This document shows, in pieces, positions 46,997-55,390 of a stretch of DNA of 64,000 bases. The translations under genes were made by a program, and so were the position numbers. Origin of the DNA: FEN-1297 sp021817845 (GTDB taxonomy: Bacteria; Bacteroidota; Ignavibacteria; Ignavibacteriales; Ignavibacteriaceae); the NCBI GenBank assembly GCA_021817845.1, contig JAKAFW010000016.1:16919-80918 (forward strand), read 5' to 3'. Below the pieces are notes generated by a model. That model worked only from the letters and a program-made list of their open reading frames with translations. It was not told the DNA's origin and did no database searches. Each line of letters begins with the position of its first letter. Position 1 is the first letter of the stretch.

Positions 46997-48895
46997 TTAA
47001 GCGTTTGGTCTTTTATAATCAATATAATAAGTTCTTGATTCACTCGGTTCTAAGTCGTTTATGTATACATATACTATATGATTTTTCGGATCGTATTCGT
47101 ATTTAGCTTTCTTCGTACCGATAATTTCAGAACTTAAAGCTAAATTAGTAGCAGCTACATTAAGATCTAATTGAATTACCAATCCATTCATTGTTTCTTT
47201 GCCGGGATTTGAAATTGTTATAGCGACTCTATTATCTCCGCGTTTGGTAGCTTTGACTTCCACATAATTTCTACGTGCCCACCAATTTTCTATTTGACTT
47301 CCGGTAGCAATCCAAAACTTCTTCTTTTTCAAATCATCAATAACTTTTTTAACCACTCCTATATTTTGCGCTTTCAATTGATAATCAGGATGCATCTTCA
47401 GTACATAAAGTCCTCCTTCAAAAAGAATTCTATCTATATCTTCCTGATAGGTATAAAACTGAAAGTCGGGCTGCGTTAAATTAAAATCTCTTATAACCTC
47501 ATAATCATCCCTTCCGGTTTTGGCCATGCTTACAAGCAGACTGTCTCCTCTAATAATTGTTTGAGGAACAGATCTGTCAGTTAAGGAATCGGAAAAGACG
47601 TATTTGTACTTAGCTTTTATTAATGCATTAATGGTGTTTTGATCATAAAATCCATAAAAAGGCATACAACCGATTACAGAAGAATTTGTTATAGCCTCTA
47701 AAGATATTCTTGAACTCATTAATTTCTGATATTGAGTATCAAAATCATTAAGAGAATTATTTGTATCAGTTGCTGATGCAAGGTAGCCAAGGTCCAACAA
47801 TGAACCGACTTCACCATACCTGGTCAAAGATTGGATCACTCCTTTATTTTGTTCAGCCAAAGTTGGGTCAACAAAAAATGTTGCCTTTACTTTTTCAGAA
47901 TTTAGAATACTCAGCAAATTATTTACGTCATTTAGATTGTGAGATAACTCAGGCACAAGCATTGCGGCAGCGCTATAATTTGAAGGCCAGTCTTTTGCAA
48001 AAGCAATAGGTTGGTAAGTTAACCAGCTCATACAGTTATTAAAAAGTCTGTCAAAGTAAATATAGTCTTGTTGTTCACCTATAACCGAGTTGATTTCAAA
48101 CCCCATCCAGACAAATCTACCATAGCCATAATTACCATATACAATACCAGCGCTCTTTTTTATTTTATCTCTTGTTAATCCACCTTGAAGTCTATAATTA
48201 TACCAAAAACTTGCTTGAATAGTGCGTGGATCTAAAACCTCAACAGAAATAGGGCGATCCCAGGTAGCAACTCTTAATGGATAACCAGCAGGTATATTTG
48301 CAGTAATCGGAAGTCCACCTCTTAAAGTATGAATTTTTGTGACTTCAGTGTTTGAGATTTCTTTGGAAAATTTTAAACCGAATACCTGAGAAAAGAAATC
48401 CCATCCTCTCCATTTACCATCGTCCGAATAAGAGGCTGTCCCGCTTGTTGCAAATACACTTCCTCCTTTGCTTATAAATTTTTTAAGCTGTACAATTTCT
48501 TTATCACTTAAAGACTTGGAACCTGGAAGGATTAAAAGTTTATATTTATATTGAAGCCCTAATTCAATTGTAGAATCTGCAATTACATCATATTTATACC
48601 CGGCATTATTAAGTACTCTTTCCCAAGAATTTATGTTATCATTAAGCCATGTACTTCCTTGCGGCAACATATTTTCTGTATATTTTGAATAGAGAATTCC
48701 GATATCCGGTTTACCTCCAGAGAATAAATTATTTAATAGTTTAGGATTCGGGACCAATTCAGCCGCATTAAAGCTGCCAAAGACTCCGCGCAAAATGAAT
48801 AGATATATTAAGATTGAGCCGGCAAGAATTGTCACCCCGCTTAATATTATTAAGCCTTGATTAATCCCGTTCCACTTACGAGATTTTATCTCCAC
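46997..48895 (-). CDS. Membrane-anchored amidotransferase-like/deacetylase-like protein
   Basis: A 632-residue protein with one N-terminal transmembrane helix (about 13-36). An extracytoplasmic domain (about 58-290) resembles class I glutamine-amidotransferase/DUF4350 folds (LLILPGSKSLSDKEIVQLKKFISKGG). The next domain (about 300-530) looks like a polysaccharide deacetylase (KVKATFFVDPTLAEQNKGVIQ), but the usual TFDDG metal motif reads AMLVPELS, so catalysis is doubtful. A beta-rich end follows. It overlaps the upstream small membrane gene by 10 bases and the GT2 synthase is close, suggesting a role like that of PgaB in polymer modification or export. Confidence 0.7.
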   Translation of the reverse strand: MEIKSRKWNGINQGLIILSGVTILAGSILIYLFILRGVFGSFNAAELVPNPKLLNNLFSGGKPDIGILYSKYTENMLPQGSTWLNDNINSWERVLNNAGYKYDVIADSTIELGLQYKYKLLILPGSKSLSDKEIVQLKKFISKGGSVFATSGTASYSDDGKWRGWDFFSQVFGLKFSKEISNTEVTKIHTLRGGLPITANIPAGYPLRVATWDRPISVEVLDPRTIQASFWYNYRLQGGLTRDKIKKSAGIVYGNYGYGRFVWMGFEINSVIGEQQDYIYFDRLFNNCMSWLTYQPIAFAKDWPSNYSAAAMLVPELSHNLNDVNNLLSILNSEKVKATFFVDPTLAEQNKGVIQSLTRYGEVGSLLDLGYLASATDTNNSLNDFDTQYQKLMSSRISLEAITNSSVIGCMPFYGFYDQNTINALIKAKYKYVFSDSLTDRSVPQTIIRGDSLLVSMAKTGRDDYEVIRDFNLTQPDFQFYTYQEDIDRILFEGGLYVLKMHPDYQLKAQNIGVVKKVIDDLKKKKFWIATGSQIENWWARRNYVEVKATKRGDNRVAITISNPGKETMNGLVIQLDLNVAATNLALSSEIIGTKKAKYEYDPKNHIVYVYINDLEPSESRTYYIDYKRPNA

Positions 48896-49401
48896 TTCAA
48901 TGCCCCGCCATTTTTATCTTCTTTAGTGGGGACATACCCTTCGGAAGTGTACTTCATAAATTTAGAGTCTTTTGGCTTACCATCTTCCTGCTGCGGAATA
49001 TTTTGTTGACTTCCTACAAAGCCGCGTTGTTGGGAATAATTCTGTCCGGAATACTGACGAGGTTGATTTCCATAACCAGTATATGGAATTGGGCCCGGTA
49101 TATATTTCTGTGGTGAAGGTTGCGGTGTTTTTTGTTGAGCAGAAGCCTGCTGTCTTTGGTAAACAGATTGAGACTCAATAAAAATTGGTTGAGGAATAAA
49201 TCTTTCAGCAGGTAGGGGTTGGTGTGAAGGTGCCGAAACCGGGGTCACTAATTCTGCATTAACTTCAGAAGGCTGCGGAGATACAGCTTGGATGCCCTTT
49301 CTTTCTCTTACTTTGTAGAGAATGTAAGCTCCAACAGCTAACATAAAAGTGCTAATTGTAGCTACAAGAATGATTGTTGATAAAATCGGAATAAGTTCCA
49401 T
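48886..49401 (-). CDS. Single-pass membrane protein with Pro/Gln-rich tail
   Basis: A 171-residue protein not matching a family I recognise. One transmembrane helix (about 7-29) is followed by a low-complexity region rich in proline, glutamine and tyrosine (about 40-140), and a short basic C-terminus (GGALKWR). It lies between the GT2 synthase (30 bases upstream) and the deacetylase-like gene (10-base overlap). Such an anchored linker could bridge the synthase to envelope partners; this is inference. Confidence 0.7.
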   Translation of the reverse strand: MELIPILSTIILVATISTFMLAVGAYILYKVRERKGIQAVSPQPSEVNAELVTPVSAPSHQPLPAERFIPQPIFIESQSVYQRQQASAQQKTPQPSPQKYIPGPIPYTGYGNQPRQYSGQNYSQQRGFVGSQQNIPQQEDGKPKDSKFMKYTSEGYVPTKEDKNGGALKWR

Positions 49402-49431
49402 ACGTCACCTAATTAGTTAAATTACAAATTT

Positions 49432-50832
49432 CTATACGTTAGCGCCTGCCCGTTCAAGTTTTCCCCACGTCATTTTGATACCCAAAAATTCTTCTACAGT
49501 TGACATTGCTTTACAAATGTCTATTATTAAAATAAAGAACATACGATAAATTAAAGAATAGCCCACAAGCCTAAATTCTTCCTTTTCAACAGCGATACAA
49601 TAAAGCGCAGTTACAAGATCAAGTAAAGCTAATCCTGCCCACCAAAAAAAGATTAGTGACGAAAACCCAAATACAAGAGCGGCAATAATAAAGAACAGGT
49701 TAGCGGCAATATTCATTGCAGGCCAGATTAAAGCTTCATAAAACATAGTCCAAAGAATAAATGTATCGCCAATATTAATACTTGGATTTATTAAAAGCTT
49801 TTTATGTTTTCTAATTGATTGCAATATGCCACGCGTCCATCTATATCTTTGTTTCAGTAATTGTTGAAGCTTTACCGGAGCTTCAGTATAGGAGATTGAA
49901 TTTGGCTCATAATAAATTTTCCATCCGTTAGCGAGAATCTTTAGTGTTAAGTCTGCATCTTCAGCAAAGGTATCGCTTGAATAATATCCTGCTTCTTCAA
50001 TTGCTTTTTTTCTGAATAATCCAATTGGTCCAGGGATAATATTAACAAGCCTTACAAAACTTTGAGCGCTACGAGCCATGTTTAATCCTTCGATATATTC
50101 GAGTGCTTGAAGATCTGTAAATATTTTACCGCGGTTCATTACTTTTACATTACCGGCTACCGCACCAATTTCTCTATTGCTAAAATGTCTAACCGCAAGT
50201 TTTACAGAATCGGCAGATAGCTGGGAGTCGCCATCCATACAAAGAACTATCTCGGCTTTAGATAATCTTATACCTGCATTAAGAGCTTTTGCTTTGCCGC
50301 CATTTGGCTTGTTGATTAAAGAAACTTTTACATCAGAATATTTCCCTTTTTGGTAACCGACTAATGTTTCAGCTACATTCATTGTTTTATCCGAGGAACC
50401 GTCATTTACAACTATTATTTCATAATTATTATAATCCAGATCAAGCAATGATTTAATTGAATCAGCAACAACTTTTTCTTCATTGTAAACAGGCACTATA
50501 ATTGAAACGAAAGGAGAATATCCTCCAGATGGTGCTTTATATGTATATTCATTAATATATAAATACGCTAAAACAAGAATTGCAAAATACCTGAAGAGAA
50601 GTACAAACAAAAATATAACGAGCGCAACAATCGTAGCAAATTCAAGAAGAGATTTTACCGAAAGAACAGTATGCGGAAGTGTAAGAATAATTACAAGCAG
50701 AAGAATCAGAGAAATTGTTCCGGTAGTTATGATCCTTTTTATTAACTTCCCTTCTCTATTTTCATCTTTCCGTATAACTTCGCGATTGTCGAGTGTTATA
50801 GAAATCTTTTTTACTTCTTGATTGATTTTCAT
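49432..50832 (-). CDS. Processive family 2 glycosyltransferase (PgaC/BcsA-like synthase)
   Basis: Membrane polysaccharide synthase of about 466 residues. Two N-terminal helices (about 35-55 and 62-92) lead to the GT-A domain, with D144 in VNDGSSD, the DGD motif at 200-202, the acid pair in AEDADLTLK (D292), and QRYRW at 328-332, the set that marks processive synthases. Three or more C-terminal helices follow. There is no PilZ domain, so it resembles PgaC/IcaA more than BcsA. The ATG at 50832 is used in place of a TTG 15 codons upstream. The sugar is unknown. Confidence 0.9.
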   Translation of the reverse strand: MKINQEVKKISITLDNREVIRKDENREGKLIKRIITTGTISLILLLVIILTLPHTVLSVKSLLEFATIVALVIFLFVLLFRYFAILVLAYLYINEYTYKAPSGGYSPFVSIIVPVYNEEKVVADSIKSLLDLDYNNYEIIVVNDGSSDKTMNVAETLVGYQKGKYSDVKVSLINKPNGGKAKALNAGIRLSKAEIVLCMDGDSQLSADSVKLAVRHFSNREIGAVAGNVKVMNRGKIFTDLQALEYIEGLNMARSAQSFVRLVNIIPGPIGLFRKKAIEEAGYYSSDTFAEDADLTLKILANGWKIYYEPNSISYTEAPVKLQQLLKQRYRWTRGILQSIRKHKKLLINPSINIGDTFILWTMFYEALIWPAMNIAANLFFIIAALVFGFSSLIFFWWAGLALLDLVTALYCIAVEKEEFRLVGYSLIYRMFFILIIDICKAMSTVEEFLGIKMTWGKLERAGANV

Positions 50833-51002
50833 TTTAAGCTTCTTTTTTTTGATAATAGACAAGTATAATGCCACCAATAATGTAAATTATGGCAAATAAT
50901 TAAACATTTGGGTTACCTTTTCTGTTACAATTTAAGATTATTTTTTGTTCTGTATCATAATAAACCACCAAGAAAAATAAGCGTGAAGCTTTGAAAATTA
51001 AG

Positions 51003-53015
51003 TTAAAGAGTCCAGTATGCAGATATATAAGCCGAGAAGGAGCTGTAGCCGGCAGCATATTGATAACTTCCACCACCCACAATTCTTGCTTGGATAGAAA
51101 AACTACTGGCTAATCTTACCGTAGCGGCGGCATAAGCTTGCCTAATTATTGTGTTACTATTTTGAATAAACCCTAATAAACCTCCTATAGTAACTGTTGC
51201 CGTAGTGTCCCTAATGATGTCCCAATCCGCAGTAATATTATGTGAAGAAATAGAGGAAGGTGAATAATACAAAGTAGAAGTCTTGGCAAAACCGGTTATT
51301 AAATATTCATAGCCAAGCAGAAACCCGGGATAAAAATACTTTCCAACTCTTAAAGCTAAATTGTCGCCCTGATTACCGTCTGAAAAACTAAAGTGGGAAT
51401 AATCTGCCCCTAATTTAACTCCAGTTTTGAACAGGTAAGATCCACCAAGCCTAAAAACATCCGCATTATATCTTTGGTTAAAAAAACCTGTTGAGTAGAT
51501 CACCTGTGAAGCGTCTAATTTATCATAAGTAATATATGCAGTATAAACATTCGCAACCTCAGACCTCAAATAAACATTTGCCAGCGGCTGTGAGACATTA
51601 TTCCCGTAGTAGGTATTGCCAAATCCGACACCAAAAGCAAGAGCATCAGCCAATCTTAGTCCTATATTCCACCTAAAACTATTTGAGTTTACAACATTAT
51701 AATTGAAGGTAGAAATTGAGCCTGATGCTAATGTAAAACGAAAAGCTTCAACGCCGATAGAAAGAAAGGAAGTTAGCCCAACATCAATCCGGATACCTTG
51801 CGTAACTTCTTTAATATTATTGTTATCGGCATAATAGGAACCATAAGGAGTTAAAAGAAGATACGTCGGGAAAGAAGCCAGTAAACCTCTGAACCCAGTC
51901 ACCGGCGTCCAGGAAATTCTTTGCTTAACTAATGCAGTTTGTGAAGAATCAAGCTTTACGCTATCCTCCATATTATAATAAGCATTTCGTGCTCTACCAT
52001 AATCGTGCATTCTAATGTAAGAATCCCCAAGATACAAATTTGCGATAAAATCATTTGGTTTTTCTTTCACCAACTTTTGAAATGAAGAAAGTGCATTTAT
52101 AGAGTCGCCCATATAGTAATATGCTTTTGCCCTTTGCAAATCAATATTATAATCATAACCTTGATTTAAGAGACTTGTGTAAATGTCAATCGCTTTTTGA
52201 TAATTGCCGGCACAAACGTTTACGTCCGCATATTCTCTTTCAATTTCCACATTAGGTGGCGTCTCAGCCATATACTCATCATATTTAGCAATTGCCTCTT
52301 TACATTGACCGTTGCCATACAAACTTTCGCCTTGAAGTAAAATAGCAAATTGCTGTTCCTGTTTGTATCTTAACTTTTGAACATATATATCAGATTCAAG
52401 TTCTTTTAGATCGGAATTTTGAGGATCAATGAGTTTGATCTTGTCCATATAATTTTGAGAAGAGACAAAATGGTTAGTATGCATTTCAAGAGAACTCATT
52501 GCAAGTAAAGCGGCAAGGTTACTAGTATCTTTGGCTAAAACGTTATCAAGATAAGTTTTTGCACGGTCATAATCCCGTCCTATCCACACAGCTAATTGGG
52601 CTCTGAATAACTGATATTTCAAATTGTTTGGATATTTTAGTAGAAGGGTGTCCATATTAGCAGAAGCTTTATCAAACTCTCTATTATTTGCTTCAGCCTG
52701 GGCATATCTATAAAGGACATCAGCATCTTCGGGGAATTTATTCAGATAGGATTCATAAACTGCTTCTGCAGAATCATAACTTACAATGTTATTATAATAG
52801 GTCCCCAGGTTTAGCACAGCGTCTTTATCCGTTGAATCTTTAGCGAATTTAGCTTTATACTGTTCAATTTTTTGCATATAGACAGCCATTTTTACTGAGT
52901 CTATTTTAGCAGATAACCTTGCGATTTCGGAGGAATCAATTTCTGTATTATTTGACTGTGCAAGAGCAATCGCCGGCGTGATAAAAAGGAAGAAAAAAAA
53001 TAAAAACTTTTTCAT
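51003..53015 (-). CDS. TPR protein with C-terminal outer-membrane beta-barrel
   Basis: A 670-residue exporter-like protein. A signal peptide (about 1-19) is followed by tetratricopeptide-type helical repeats (about 50-360, for example LLYRYAQAEANNREFDKASANMD-like units), then an amphipathic beta-barrel (about 375-670) ending in the aromatic SAYWTL. This is the plan of PgaA and BcsC, which pass polymer through the outer membrane, and of YaiO-like barrels. It overlaps the upstream TPR gene by four bases (ATGA) and precedes the GT2 synthase by 170 bases. Confidence 0.82.
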   Translation of the reverse strand: MKKFLFFFFLFITPAIALAQSNNTEIDSSEIARLSAKIDSVKMAVYMQKIEQYKAKFAKDSTDKDAVLNLGTYYNNIVSYDSAEAVYESYLNKFPEDADVLYRYAQAEANNREFDKASANMDTLLLKYPNNLKYQLFRAQLAVWIGRDYDRAKTYLDNVLAKDTSNLAALLAMSSLEMHTNHFVSSQNYMDKIKLIDPQNSDLKELESDIYVQKLRYKQEQQFAILLQGESLYGNGQCKEAIAKYDEYMAETPPNVEIEREYADVNVCAGNYQKAIDIYTSLLNQGYDYNIDLQRAKAYYYMGDSINALSSFQKLVKEKPNDFIANLYLGDSYIRMHDYGRARNAYYNMEDSVKLDSSQTALVKQRISWTPVTGFRGLLASFPTYLLLTPYGSYYADNNNIKEVTQGIRIDVGLTSFLSIGVEAFRFTLASGSISTFNYNVVNSNSFRWNIGLRLADALAFGVGFGNTYYGNNVSQPLANVYLRSEVANVYTAYITYDKLDASQVIYSTGFFNQRYNADVFRLGGSYLFKTGVKLGADYSHFSFSDGNQGDNLALRVGKYFYPGFLLGYEYLITGFAKTSTLYYSPSSISSHNITADWDIIRDTTATVTIGGLLGFIQNSNTIIRQAYAAATVRLASSFSIQARIVGGGSYQYAAGYSSFSAYISAYWTL

Positions 53016-53974
53016 TGCATCCCAAGATTCTTCTTTAAGATTCTTAGTTGCTGCGACGCTTCTTCAAATCGATCTACTTTATATAATGCTTTTATTAAGG
53101 TTAGTCTTATCTTATTATCATCGGGATTGTGTTTCAATATCCTGTAATATCTATCAATTGGGTAAACAAATGCCGGTCGAACAGGAGGTAATCCATAATT
53201 AAAATGTTTGGTAGAAGTATCGTTTACGGTATATATATAACCTTTACCTCTTGCTTCATCAAGTCCGCTTTGAGCTTCTCTAAAAAATGGTTTAAGGGCT
53301 AAAGAGTTTTGAAAAGCTTCAATTGCAATTTTATTTTTTCCAAGCCAAAGAGAGAAATAACCAAACCTTGACCATAAGCGTTGGTCATTCGGGTATTCCT
53401 CTGTATATTTTTTTAAGATAGGCCACCCTTTTGCAATATGATTATTCTTAGCTAAAATTTCGGAGTATCTAATTATTTCATCCGGGGAAGCATGAGCCCG
53501 GGAAAGATATCTATCATACCATTCTTCAGCAACAGGCCACTGCCCAAGGTTTTTATAAGCTTTACCAATCTCTAAATAATTATCAGGTTTATCCGGATTT
53601 ATAGCAATTTCTCTTTTATAGCCTTCGATTTCATTATACAACAAAGAATACCATAGTTTCGTCGTTCTTTCTAAATTCTGGTTAATTTCTTTATCGTTAG
53701 GAGCTAATTTTAATGCCGAACGATAATCGTAGACAGCATATTCGAATTGTTCCCTTTTTTCGTTGCACAATCCTCTCAAATTATATCCATCCGGCTGCTG
53801 CGGATGAGCTGAAATATACCTATTCAAAAGATCGATTGCTTCTCCATAACGCCCGAACTGCATTTCCCTTTGTGCTTCGGCTTTCATTGCTTCAAATTGC
53901 GGTTGAGCTTCTGCAAAAGAACACCACTCACAGACAATTAATAGAAATAATGGCAAAAGAATTATGCTCTTCAT
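53012..53974 (-). CDS. Secreted TPR-repeat protein
   Basis: A 320-residue protein with a signal peptide (about 1-23, ending FAEAQ) and about six tetratricopeptide repeats, such as FGRYGEAIDLLNRYISAHPQ and FEYAVYDYRSALKLAPND. It probably acts in the periplasm as a scaffold beside the barrel protein it overlaps by four bases. Together the two carry a long TPR superhelix split over two chains, similar in idea to the single-chain BcsC. A specific partner cannot be assigned. Confidence 0.82.
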   Translation of the reverse strand: MKSIILLPLFLLIVCEWCSFAEAQPQFEAMKAEAQREMQFGRYGEAIDLLNRYISAHPQQPDGYNLRGLCNEKREQFEYAVYDYRSALKLAPNDKEINQNLERTTKLWYSLLYNEIEGYKREIAINPDKPDNYLEIGKAYKNLGQWPVAEEWYDRYLSRAHASPDEIIRYSEILAKNNHIAKGWPILKKYTEEYPNDQRLWSRFGYFSLWLGKNKIAIEAFQNSLALKPFFREAQSGLDEARGKGYIYTVNDTSTKHFNYGLPPVRPAFVYPIDRYYRILKHNPDDNKIRLTLIKALYKVDRFEEASQQLRILKKNLGMQ

Positions 53975-53986
53975 TTACTTCATCTT

Positions 53987-55231
53987 TTAATTAAATCCCA
54001 AAATATTTTTTTCTGGAATTTCGTCTGACGAAATCTGTTGAAAAACATCCTCCGCAGTAACTACATTTTCGTCAATTTTTGCCGAATAAACAGAGATATA
54101 TTGTACAACATTGCTTAAGAAATTAGGATCGTTGCCGGGTAGGTTAGTTTTAATTTTACTTAGAAGAGAATTGAATCCTTTTTGATCTTCCCTAACAACA
54201 AGCACGATAACTTTATTGTTAAGTACGCAAATCTTATCCTTTTTATCGGTGGACAGTCTTATTGCATTTTGCAGTTGGTTAAGTGTCAAAAGTCCATTCT
54301 GTTGAGCAAAAGGATCCAACCTGCATGAAACAACCGAAAATACCTGCCCCGTGCTTTTATAAAGAGCAATCTGATTATTAAGAATCAGCTTAAAATCATT
54401 TAACGAATAGATGTTAGAAATAGAATAATTTTCTTTAGGAAGATCAATTTCAGCCAGGGATTTATACTTCAAATCTTTTTTAGGTGAAAATGTCTTTTCG
54501 GGACTGACAGAAATTTTCCTTGGTTTATAATCGACCATTATACCTTTATATGGTTCTATATAATAATTGGACTCTATTTGTCCTTCGGCGTGACCAATAT
54601 TGGGGGTAATTGTCATTAAACCACCGTGAAAAGCGTTAGGTTCTGATTCTTTCTTTTGAAGAAAAATAATTCCTGTTGAATAAGTTGTTAGAGCATCAAC
54701 GATTGAATTTGCCAAAGGAGTAGCAGGTTCCCCAAGTACAAACAAACTTGTTATTCCACTTTCTTCAATCGATTCGGTAGTATGAACGAAAACATCTTGA
54801 AGCAAGTTGATATTGTTGAATCCAATAAAGGGAGTAAGTTCATCAAATACTATTTTGTTAGGCTGGTATTGTTCAACAACAGTTACAATATCATTAAGAT
54901 ATTCAACTAAAAAATCGTCCGGATTGCCGACTCTGTATAAATCTGAAGGTGGAGCAACCCTAACAACAATGATAAGATTTTGATTCATGTAATACTGTAA
55001 ATCAAAGTCAATTGACGAAGCATGAATCATTAAATCCTTGGGCCTCATGCTTGTAAAAAACAAACATACTTCTTTTTGATTGGCACATTCCAAAGCATAT
55101 TGTAGGGCTAATAAGGTTCTACCCGATTTTCGAGGACCAATTAACAAATAGGTTCCGCCTCGATAAAATCCCCCCCATGCATTATCTACAAGGGAGATAC
55201 CCGACCGTATAATTTCTATCTTTTTTTTCAT
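53987..55231 (-). CDS. RecA/KaiC-like protein with degenerate GGDEF-like domain (BcsE-like plan)
   Basis: A 414-residue cytoplasmic protein. The N-terminal part (about 1-230) is a KaiC/RadA-type RecA fold, with GPRKSGRT (32-39) where Walker A would have GxxxxGKT; R38 replaces the lysine. A Walker B-like KIVFDEL carries D130 and E131. The C-terminal part (about 275-400) aligns by eye to GGDEF domains, with NNKVI at 338-342 in place of GGDEF and DKKD at 329-332 in place of the RxxD I-site. This combination resembles BcsE of cellulose secretion, although the middle receiver-like domain is missing. A regulator role for the synthase is inferred. Confidence 0.72.
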   Translation of the reverse strand: MKKKIEIIRSGISLVDNAWGGFYRGGTYLLIGPRKSGRTLLALQYALECANQKEVCLFFTSMRPKDLMIHASSIDFDLQYYMNQNLIIVVRVAPPSDLYRVGNPDDFLVEYLNDIVTVVEQYQPNKIVFDELTPFIGFNNINLLQDVFVHTTESIEESGITSLFVLGEPATPLANSIVDALTTYSTGIIFLQKKESEPNAFHGGLMTITPNIGHAEGQIESNYYIEPYKGIMVDYKPRKISVSPEKTFSPKKDLKYKSLAEIDLPKENYSISNIYSLNDFKLILNNQIALYKSTGQVFSVVSCRLDPFAQQNGLLTLNQLQNAIRLSTDKKDKICVLNNKVIVLVVREDQKGFNSLLSKIKTNLPGNDPNFLSNVVQYISVYSAKIDENVVTAEDVFQQISSDEIPEKNILGFN

Positions 55232-55390
55232 AGTTTGATCAAAATATTATTTCTACTTTCGCAAATATTATGCCGGTAAGAAATGCTCAAATTTAGTTAT
55301 TCTTAAAATTTTAGATCTAATTTCTGATTTAAACAGAGACATTTAATTAGTTCATTCCTATATTGTGACATAATAATTTGAGTTTGAATT

